A stretch of DNA of 9,090 nucleotides from Spirochaetaceae bacterium (lineage in GTDB: Bacteria > Spirochaetota > Spirochaetia > SZUA-6 > Fen-1364), in assembly GCA_003154555.1 (NCBI GenBank), contig PMDT01000026.1, forward strand, positions 8,118 through 17,207, read 5' to 3'. A program made the position numbers and the translations under genes. Position 1 is the stretch's first letter. Every line of letters begins with the position of its first letter. Positions 1-5,245 of the stretch are shown here, one piece after another. The notes under the pieces were generated by a model. The model saw nothing but the letters and a program-made list of their open reading frames with translations, was not told the origin of the DNA and did no database searches.

Positions 1-641
1 TTCGTCGGCGCGGGCACGCAGGAGATGCCTTCCCACGCGAACGCGCGCATCGCGCGCGGCATGTGAACCGCGGAGGTGACCAGCGCGACGCGTGACATTC
101 GCCTCCCGCGGATTATCTTCGCCGTTTCAGCCGCGTTCTCGCGCGTCGTGCGGCTCTTTCCCTCCTGGATGATATTCGCGGCCGGCACCCCGAGTGAGAC
201 AAGCATCGCCGCGCCGACCTCCGCCTCTGAACGGCCGAAGCGCTCCGCCCAGGTCTCGCCACCGGAGACGATCACCGGCACCCCGAGCCGCCGGGAGAGA
301 ATTGCCGCATACAGCACGCGCGCGCGCGACTCCTCGGTGAGGCTCACCCCGGCCGGTTCATCAGCGGCACCCTGGCGTACGCCGCCGCCCAGGACAACGA
401 TCGCATCGACGGTCGGCGGCGATGCCGGAAAAGCCGGCCATTTCCGCTCAAGGGGACGCAGAACGCTGTCGCTCACAACGGCGAGTGAGAGAAGGAGGAG
501 AAGCGCCGTCGATGAGCCGAGGAGCCAGAGCGCCGCTTTTCGTTTCTGCAGCACGACCAGGAGGATGCCAGCCGCCAGGAGCAGAACAAAAAGCAAGGGT
601 GACAGAAGAACGCCGGTCACGATTCCCGATATGACGATCAT
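1..641 (-). CDS. ElyC/YdcF-like DUF218 envelope protein (3' end cut by window edge)
   Basis: Read on the minus strand from ATG 641 and open to the left edge: 213 residues seen, C-terminus missing. Two hydrophobic segments (about residues 4-31 and 37-56) anchor it in the inner membrane. The DUF218 domain follows: VDAIVVLGGG (78-87), VPVIVSGGE (121-129), SLGVPAANI (149-157), then TRENAAETA (166-174) and LVTSAVHMPRAM (188-199), ending in VPAPT. This order and spacing match the ElyC/SanA/YdcF family. In E. coli ElyC (about 259 aa) is an envelope-biogenesis factor needed for peptidoglycan synthesis at low temperature; the biochemical activity of the domain is poorly defined. It lies 34 bp downstream of mtgA on the same strand, which fits a peptidoglycan role, but it has its own -10 hexamer 8 nt before the ATG and no Shine-Dalgarno sequence. 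Family assignment is firm; the specific ElyC role is inferred. Confidence 0.88.
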   Translation of the reverse strand, partial: MIVISGIVTGVLLSPLLFVLLLAAGILLVVLQKRKAALWLLGSSTALLLLLSLAVVSDSVLRPLERKWPAFPASPPTVDAIVVLGGGVRQGAADEPAGVSLTEESRARVLYAAILSRRLGVPVIVSGGETWAERFGRSEAEVGAAMLVSLGVPAANIIQEGKSRTTRENAAETAKIIRGRRMSRVALVTSAVHMPRAMRAFAWEGISCVPAPT

Positions 642-649
642 GGCTGTAC

Positions 650-679
650 AGTATAAACGGAGGCGCGCGCCGGAGTCAC
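650..679 (-). promoter_or_regulatory. Predicted promoter of the ElyC-like gene
   Basis: On the minus strand GTGACT (679-674, 4 of 6 to TTGACA), an 18-bp spacer and TATACT (655-650, 5 of 6 to TATAAT). The -10 ends 8 nt before the ATG at 641, so transcription should begin within about 2 nt of the start codon. The TGA stop codon of mtgA lies inside the -35 element. The -10 is convincing; the -35 is only moderate. Confidence 0.5.
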
Positions 680-1647
680 CGTTGCGTCGTGGCAGGCGCG
701 GATTGTGTCGACGTCTTTGCCTCGGGAACCGCGCGCGGCACGTCGCGAGGCGCCGGGGCAGGCTCCGTGACGACGGCGCCCGGGGCGGCCCGCGACGGCA
801 CGGTTGCGCCCGGCACCGCGGCGGGTTGCCCCGGCGGCCCGGCGACGGTATCCGGTCCGGGGGCGTCGGGAATAAGGGCCACGGGACCGGTGTCGGCGGG
901 CTCGGACGTTGGATCGGGGAACCTGCTCTCCAGGAACGCGTAGCGCTGCGCCATCTGCGCGCTTCGATAAAAGGTCTGCACGTTGTATCGCACGGGATTG
1001 GTGATGATCGTCACAAGGCGCCGCAGCTCGTCCAGGCCGAGCGCCCCCACCCCGACCTTGTAGTAGTACGACGAGGCCGCGCCGATCCCGTAGATGCCCC
1101 TGCCCCATTCGATGCAGTTCAGGTACAGCTCCAGGATGCGATCCTTGGGCATGACCGTGTCCATCTCCAGCGCGATCAGGGATTCCACGTACTTGCGGAA
1201 GTAGGTCTTGCGCGGCGTGAGAAAGAGATTGCGCGCGAGCTGCATCGGGATCGTGCTTCCGCCGACGGCCGTCCGTCCGATGGAAGAGTTGACCTGCCAG
1301 GCTTCGCGCAACGCCCCGAGATCCACCCCGTGGTGCTGGTAGAAGTGGTAGTCCTCCAGCCGGATCGTCATGAGGCGCGCGACGCGCGGGATCTGGCGCA
1401 GCGGAACAAAGCGAACGGGCTGCGCCCGTTGTCCGCCCGTGACGGCCCGGTACACCATGAGCGCGGTGACGGGCGGATTCCATTTCAGGAGAATGAGACT
1501 TGAGAGCAGGATGACGACAAGGAGCGCCGCGTGCCCGATGATGACGAGCCCCGCGAGCCCGCGCGCAAAACGGCCGGCAACGCGGCCGGGTCGCGCGACC
1601 TCTTTCAGTGTCCGCAGGGAGGCAGTAAGGGAAAATCGGGCATGCAT
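676..1647 (-). CDS. mtgA: Monofunctional peptidoglycan glycosyltransferase (GT51)
   Basis: A 323-residue inner-membrane enzyme that polymerises lipid II into glycan strands on the periplasmic side; it has no transpeptidase domain. One membrane segment (about 31-54) is followed by the GT51 domain: catalytic Glu98 in EDYHFYQHHGVD, GGSTIPMQLARN (129-140), RKYVESLIALEMD (151-163), then KDRILELYLN (168-177) with the conserved Glu173, and EWGRGIYGIGAAS (180-192). The usual STITQQ motif reads STIPMQ, a variant also found in the family as far as I recall. The last 80 or so residues (243-323) are a Pro/Ala/Thr-rich, low-complexity tail not usual for MtgA (about 240 aa in E. coli). The start at 1647 is chosen because an in-frame ATG at 1686 lies between the -35 and -10 of a near-consensus promoter and cannot be transcribed from it. 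The ElyC-like gene follows 34 bp downstream. Confidence 0.93.
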   Translation of the reverse strand: MHARFSLTASLRTLKEVARPGRVAGRFARGLAGLVIIGHAALLVVILLSSLILLKWNPPVTALMVYRAVTGGQRAQPVRFVPLRQIPRVARLMTIRLEDYHFYQHHGVDLGALREAWQVNSSIGRTAVGGSTIPMQLARNLFLTPRKTYFRKYVESLIALEMDTVMPKDRILELYLNCIEWGRGIYGIGAASSYYYKVGVGALGLDELRRLVTIITNPVRYNVQTFYRSAQMAQRYAFLESRFPDPTSEPADTGPVALIPDAPGPDTVAGPPGQPAAVPGATVPSRAAPGAVVTEPAPAPRDVPRAVPEAKTSTQSAPATTQR

Positions 1648-1668
1648 GGGGATTCTTCGCCGGCGGAG

Positions 1669-1697
1669 AAGGTACGGTCGGCGCATTCAAATGTCAA
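1669..1697 (-). promoter_or_regulatory. mtgA promoter
   Basis: On the minus strand a perfect TTGACA (1697-1692), a 17-bp spacer and TACCTT (1674-1669). The -10 ends 21 nt before the ATG at 1647, giving a leader of about 14 nt with only a weak purine stretch (GGCGAAGAA). This is the one gene here with its own well-formed promoter that is clearly not leaderless. The dispersed repeat at 1712-1748 lies just upstream of the -35. Confidence 0.7.
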
Positions 1698-1711
1698 GGC
1701 GTGCACCGGCT

Positions 1712-1777
1712 CGTCAGCAATTCTCAGTATGATGACTGAATGATGCAGGCTCGTCATGTGCAACGGGTGAGAATCGC
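1712..1777. repeat. Dispersed intergenic repeat, copy 1
   Basis: Positions 1712-1748 match 6382-6418 at 34 of 37 positions (differences at 1720, 1723 and 1732). Inside is a small inverted repeat, TCAGT (1724-1728) and ACTGA (1735-1739), with a 6-nt loop. A core GCAATTCTCA (1717-1726) recurs inverted as TGAGAATCGC (1768-1777), 9 of 10 complementary, followed by ATGGC as in copy 2. The element fills the gap between the divergent mtgA and Sun-family methyltransferase promoters. It encodes no protein and has no terminal duplications that I can see. Confidence 0.7.
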
Positions 1778-1791
1778 ATGGCTTCCCGTGC

Positions 1792-1797
1792 TACAGT
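1792..1797 (+). promoter_or_regulatory. -10 element of the Sun-family methyltransferase gene (leaderless)
   Basis: TACAGT ends 6 nt before the GTG start at 1804, and there is no Shine-Dalgarno sequence. I see no good -35; the expected position is occupied by the inverted core of the dispersed repeat (1768-1777). Assigned mainly because the same arrangement recurs before four other genes in the window. Confidence 0.45.
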
Positions 1798-1803
1798 GCA
1801 CGC

Positions 1804-2754
1804 GTGACATCCCCGGCATCGGTCGGAGAGGCGCGCCGGCGCCTTCCGCGCGAGTTTATCGACAGTCTCGACGCGACATTTCCTCAAGGCCTGGCGGAAA
1901 AGATACTCCGTGGCATGGGGGCGCGCCGCGCGACGACCCTGCGGGTGAACACGCTGCGGTGCGACGCCGCAACTGTCATGGATTTCTTCCGGGAGCACGC
2001 AGTGAAGCATCAGCGCGTGCCCTGGTATCATGATGCATTCGTCCTCACGGAGGCGACGGAGCGGGACGCGGCGGCCTGGGACCTCTACGCGGACGGCCGC
2101 ATCTACCTGCAGAGCCTTTCCAGCATGATTCCGTCGCTCGCGCTCGCTCCCCAGCCCGGCGAAACGGTGCTCGATATCGCGGCCGCCCCGGGCAGCAAGA
2201 CCACGCATATGGCGGCCCTGATGGAGAACGAGGGGAGGATCCTCGCCAACGAATTGAATGCCGTGCGCGCCGAGCGCCTTTCCTACAATGTCCGCCTCCA
2301 GGGCTGCCGGATCGTGGAGGTGACCGTGGGACGGGGTGAAAAGATCGGCGAATCGATGCCGGAGAGCTTCGACCGTGTCCTGCTCGATGTTCCCTGCTCG
2401 GGGGAGGGGCGTTTCATCGTCTTCGAACCGGGCACCTCCCGCGCATGGTCGACACGCGCCGTGGCGGACTCTGTGCGGCTGCAGCGGAAGCTCCTGGCCA
2501 GCGGCGCGCGCGCGCTGAAACCGGGCGGCGTCCTTGTGTACGCGACCTGTACGCTGAACAGGGAAGAGAACGAGCTCATGGTGGACTGGGCGGTCGCAAA
2601 CCTGCCGCTGGAGCCCTGCGCGATCCCGCTTTCGCTGCCCGGTGTCTTTGCCGGCATGGCGCGCGGACTGGATCCCCGGGTGGCCCGTGCGATACGGGTG
2701 TTCCCCGATGCCCAGCGGGAAGGCTTCTTCATCTGCCGCATGACGAAGACGTGA
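1804..2754 (+). CDS. NOL1/NOP2/Sun (RsmB/RsmF-type) RNA cytosine-5 methyltransferase
   Basis: A 316-residue cytoplasmic SAM-dependent enzyme that should form 5-methylcytosine in rRNA or tRNA. Seen directly: TLRVNTLR (45-52), the Sun-family entry motif YLQSLSSMIPSLAL (101-114), SAM-binding motif I DIAAAPGSKTTHMA (124-137), motif IV DVPCSGEGRF (195-204) with the release Cys198, and motif VI YATCTLNREENE (246-257) with the catalytic Cys249. It lacks the N-terminal NusB-like domain of RsmB and the long C-terminal extension of RsmF, so it resembles the short RsmF-like/archaeal Trm4-like forms; the target base cannot be told from sequence. The GTG at 1804 is chosen because a -10 hexamer ends 6 nt upstream and the protein's conserved part starts soon after. 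It is transcribed divergently from mtgA and ends 76 bp before the permease start. Confidence 0.92.
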   Translation: MTSPASVGEARRRLPREFIDSLDATFPQGLAEKILRGMGARRATTLRVNTLRCDAATVMDFFREHAVKHQRVPWYHDAFVLTEATERDAAAWDLYADGRIYLQSLSSMIPSLALAPQPGETVLDIAAAPGSKTTHMAALMENEGRILANELNAVRAERLSYNVRLQGCRIVEVTVGRGEKIGESMPESFDRVLLDVPCSGEGRFIVFEPGTSRAWSTRAVADSVRLQRKLLASGARALKPGGVLVYATCTLNREENELMVDWAVANLPLEPCAIPLSLPGVFAGMARGLDPRVARAIRVFPDAQREGFFICRMTKT

Positions 2755-2792
2755 GCTGCGGCCACTGTCGCCAATGGCATTCGCGCGTCGCC

Positions 2793-2821
2793 TTGACAGC
2801 GGGAGGGTCAGTCCGTATCCT
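2793..2821 (+). promoter_or_regulatory. Promoter of the MlaE-like permease gene
   Basis: A perfect TTGACA (2793-2798), a 17-bp spacer and TATCCT (2816-2821). The -10 ends 9 nt before the ATG at 2831, predicting a leader of only about 2 nt. This is the best-formed promoter on the plus strand. It excludes the upstream in-frame ATG at 2774, which lies before the promoter. Confidence 0.75.
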
Positions 2822-2830
2822 CACCTGCGC

Positions 2831-3613
2831 ATGGCACGGGCAGACGGGCTCCAGACGGGCGAATGGCGCTACGCGGGAAAATCCGCGGTCCGCATGTACA
2901 GCAGCTTCTTTTATTGGCTTCTGCGCGAGCCATTCCCCATCCGGCAGCTGGGCGACCAGATCGCGCGCGTCATCCTGGAGGCCTTCGGCACCATGGTGGT
3001 CGCGGCCATCGTCCAGGGCGCGATGTTCGGCTGGCTCGCCGGTTGGTACGGCGCGAAGTTCAGCGTCATCTACTGGAGCGGCGCGGCGGGCATCTTCCTC
3101 ATCCTTTCCGAATCGACAACGATGGTCGGTGCGATGATCTTCGCGGCCCGTATCGGCACGGGATTCACCGTGGAGATCGGCTCGATGCAGATGACCAGCC
3201 AGCTCGACGTGCTGCGTCTCATGGCAGTCGAGCCCACGCAGCAGATCGTCATTCCCCGCGTGCTCGCGGCGATCCTTTGTCTCCCGCTGCTCAAGGCACT
3301 CACCGACGCGGTGGCCATCGTCGCCGCGATGATATTCGGGTTCGCCTTTTTCGACATCTCGGTCCCCATCTTTCTCCAGCATGCCTTTTCCATCCTGACC
3401 CCGCGCATCCTCACCACGTCCTACATCCGCTGCGCGATCATGGCTTTCTTCGTCGGCATGAACGCCTGCGGGCTTGGTTTCTATTTCCAGGGTGGGGCGG
3501 TGGAGCTGGGCAAGACAACGACGAAATCCATCGTCATCAACCTCATCGTCGTCATCATCGTGGATACCACGTACGGGATCCTGGATTCGATGCTGGGGTG
3601 GAGCGTCGTCTGA
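2831..3613 (+). CDS. MlaE/YrbE-family ABC transporter permease
   Basis: A 260-residue integral membrane permease of the family that moves phospholipids or other lipids across the diderm envelope, normally as a dimer with an MlaF-type ATPase and an MlaD-type MCE protein. It has several hydrophobic segments (about 49-72, 81-95, 137-176 and the C-terminus). The family signature is present: AARIGTGFTVEIGSMQM (105-121) followed by QLDVLRLM (124-131) and P (135), then GGAVELGKTTTKSIV near the C-terminus. An in-frame ATG at 2774 would add 19 residues, but a consensus promoter lies between 2793 and 2821, so the ATG at 2831 is preferred. The usual ATPase and MCE partner genes are not adjacent; an alpha/beta hydrolase gene follows after 19 bp, probably in the same transcript. 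The substrate is unknown. Confidence 0.9.
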   Translation: MARADGLQTGEWRYAGKSAVRMYSSFFYWLLREPFPIRQLGDQIARVILEAFGTMVVAAIVQGAMFGWLAGWYGAKFSVIYWSGAAGIFLILSESTTMVGAMIFAARIGTGFTVEIGSMQMTSQLDVLRLMAVEPTQQIVIPRVLAAILCLPLLKALTDAVAIVAAMIFGFAFFDISVPIFLQHAFSILTPRILTTSYIRCAIMAFFVGMNACGLGFYFQGGAVELGKTTTKSIVINLIVVIIVDTTYGILDSMLGWSVV

Positions 3614-3632
3614 GCATGGTGGTGCGCGCGCA

Positions 3633-4478
3633 TTGAGACGAGGCATTTTCCGCCGGCGCCACCAGGCGCCCCACGCCGCGCACGGGTTTCCCCGGGGCAC
3701 GGCGCATACTTTCCGCGCGGACGGATTCACACTTCGCTACTGGGTCGTGGGCGCGGGCACGCCCCTCCTTTTCCTCCACGGCGCAGGCCTCCCCGCTTCG
3801 ACATTCCGCGAGCTCATCCTCTTTCTCGCGCGCGACAACGAGGTGCTCGTGCCGGAAATACCCGGTTTCGGACGATCGGATTTTCCGGACCGTCACTGGG
3901 ACTTTGCCACGTATGCGCGGCTCATGCGCCGACTGCTCGACGAACGTGGCTCCAGGATCAGGCGCATGGTCGGCTACTCGTTCGGCGGCGGCATCGCCCT
4001 GCAGCTCGCCCCCATGCTCCCCGACCTGGAATCGCTGGTGCTCCTGAGCCCCGCGGAAGGCGGCGAGCGCTACCGGCACGCCGGGGTCCTTGCGCGCGTC
4101 GCCTGGGAAGCGGTGGGCAGCCTGCGCATATCGATGCAGAAGGGGACAACCGGCATCTTTGCGCGCGTGGCGCGCGACTATGTTCTCAATTCCTTCCGCT
4201 GGACCCTTTTCCAAAGGAGGCTGCTGCGGGTTGTCGTGCGGTGTTTTCGCCGATCGCGCGGCTGCTGCCCGACGGACGTCCCGGCGGTCGTTCTCACCGC
4301 GGATGCGGACGTCTTCTTTCCCGGGGCCGCCGCGAGCCTCCGGGCGGTGCTGCCGGGCGCGCAATTCCGCACGCTCGCGGGCATGCACCTCTGGCCCCTG
4401 CTGGATCCCGCGCGGGTCCAACGCGAGATCGGTCGCGTCTTCTCTGAAAGCGATCAGGCGTCCCGGATATCGGTGTGA
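3633..4478 (+). CDS. Alpha/beta-hydrolase fold protein
   Basis: A predicted serine hydrolase of 281 residues (from TTG 3633), substrate unknown. Seen: strand plus oxyanion motif PLLFLHGAG (44-52), GFGRSDFP (78-85), nucleophile elbow GYSFGG (114-119) with Ser116, a probable acid Asp226 in TADADVFFP, and His252 in GMHLWPL, i.e. a complete Ser-Asp-His triad in the usual order. There is no signal peptide and no membrane segment. The start is uncertain: no in-frame ATG or GTG fits. The TTG at 3633 is the only plausible codon after the permease stop, and its last two bases begin the stop codon of a six-codon reading frame (3616-3636), suggesting translational coupling. With 19 bp between them, the hydrolase and the lipid permease probably share a transcript, so an esterase or lipase role in lipid metabolism is a reasonable guess only. 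Its 3' end overlaps the convergent GT2 gene by 25 bp. Confidence 0.82.
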   Translation: MRRGIFRRRHQAPHAAHGFPRGTAHTFRADGFTLRYWVVGAGTPLLFLHGAGLPASTFRELILFLARDNEVLVPEIPGFGRSDFPDRHWDFATYARLMRRLLDERGSRIRRMVGYSFGGGIALQLAPMLPDLESLVLLSPAEGGERYRHAGVLARVAWEAVGSLRISMQKGTTGIFARVARDYVLNSFRWTLFQRRLLRVVVRCFRRSRGCCPTDVPAVVLTADADVFFPGAAASLRAVLPGAQFRTLAGMHLWPLLDPARVQREIGRVFSESDQASRISV

Positions 4479-5197
4479 TGGCGCGTGACGGGTTTGCCGC
4501 GGAGGGCAACGGCGAGCCCGTTCGTCGCATAGTGAAAGCCCGTCGCGACAAAACCTTCTTTGCGTATCCTGCGGCCTGACGCGGCAATGGTGAGCCGCGG
4601 CGTGAACCGCACCGTGCCGACCCGGATGAGCCGGCAGGCAAGGTCAGTATCCTCTCCGTAAAACGAGATGGACGTGTTGTAGCCGCCGATCTTCTCCAGG
4701 GCCGTCCGGCGCACGATGTAGTTCCCCCCCTGGAGCATGGCGGTGGATCGCAGGACATATTGTCCGATCGCATGCATGCTCAACATGGCCAACAGGTACC
4801 ACACCGCCACCACGACGTTCGTCGCGGAGGAGAGATCGAAGTAGAGGTAGGGGCCGCTCAGGCACACCATGCGCGGCGACCGGGAAAACGCGCGAAGGGC
4901 GACCGCGATCCAGTGGGCGCTCATCAGGGTATCCGCGTCGACGCAGGCCAGGAGCTCGCCCGTCGACGCTTCCAGCCCTTTCTGGCGGGCATAGAGCAGG
5001 CCCTTGCGGGGCTCGTCCACGACCCGCACCCCGGGACGTGACGACGCGATCTCCGCCGTTCGGTCCGCGCTGGCATTGTTGATCACCACGACCTCGGCAT
5101 CGCACGCCGATGCCTTTATTGCGCGGAGCACCGAATCGACGCACTTTCCGATATTCTTCTCTTCGTTGTAGGCCGGGATCACAAAACTGACTTTCAT
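4454..5197 (-). CDS. Family 2 glycosyltransferase
   Basis: A 247-residue GT-A fold enzyme that should transfer a sugar from a nucleotide-sugar donor in the cytoplasm or at the inner membrane face. Seen: N-terminal MKVSFVIPAYNEEKNI (1-16), VVVINNASADRTAEI (36-50), the metal-binding DAD (87-89) in ACVDADT, QGGNYIVRR (156-164) and the catalytic ED (182-183) in FYGEDTDLACRL. A hydrophobic stretch at about 126-142 could be membrane-associated, but I do not see the C-terminal transmembrane helices of the DPM1/GtrB type. The ATG at 5197 is supported by a good promoter with the -10 ending 7 nt upstream. The UgtP-like glycosyltransferase gene lies just upstream (48 bp), which suggests glycolipid or surface-glycan work; the substrate is unknown. 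Confidence 0.9.
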   Translation of the reverse strand: MKVSFVIPAYNEEKNIGKCVDSVLRAIKASACDAEVVVINNASADRTAEIASSRPGVRVVDEPRKGLLYARQKGLEASTGELLACVDADTLMSAHWIAVALRAFSRSPRMVCLSGPYLYFDLSSATNVVVAVWYLLAMLSMHAIGQYVLRSTAMLQGGNYIVRRTALEKIGGYNTSISFYGEDTDLACRLIRVGTVRFTPRLTIAASGRRIRKEGFVATGFHYATNGLAVALRGKPVTRHHTDIRDA

Positions 5198-5204
5198 GGG
5201 CCAA

Positions 5205-5234
5205 AGTATAAATATCGAAAATCAAAAATTTCAA
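5205..5234 (-). promoter_or_regulatory. Promoter of the GT2 glycosyltransferase gene
   Basis: On the minus strand TTGAAA (5234-5229), an 18-bp AT-rich spacer and TATACT (5210-5205), with the -10 ending 7 nt before the ATG at 5197. The stretch is strikingly AT-rich against the GC-rich surroundings. There is no Shine-Dalgarno sequence. Leaderless transcription is predicted. Confidence 0.68.
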
Positions 5235-5245
5235 TCCCCCCGGGG

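Noticed and set aside
76..1503. 475-codon plus-strand open frame antisense to the ElyC-like gene and mtgA
   Set aside because: It spans two real genes on the other strand, has Arg/Ser-rich composition and no recognisable domain.
638..1690. Long minus-strand open frame in another register over mtgA
   Set aside because: Composition is Arg/Ala/Pro/His-rich with no family motifs, while the overlapping frame is an unmistakable GT51 enzyme. Such shadow frames are expected in GC-rich DNA.
2729..3730. Minus-strand open frame antisense to the permease
   Set aside because: Highly charged D/E/H/R composition is the antisense image of hydrophobic membrane segments; there are no motifs.
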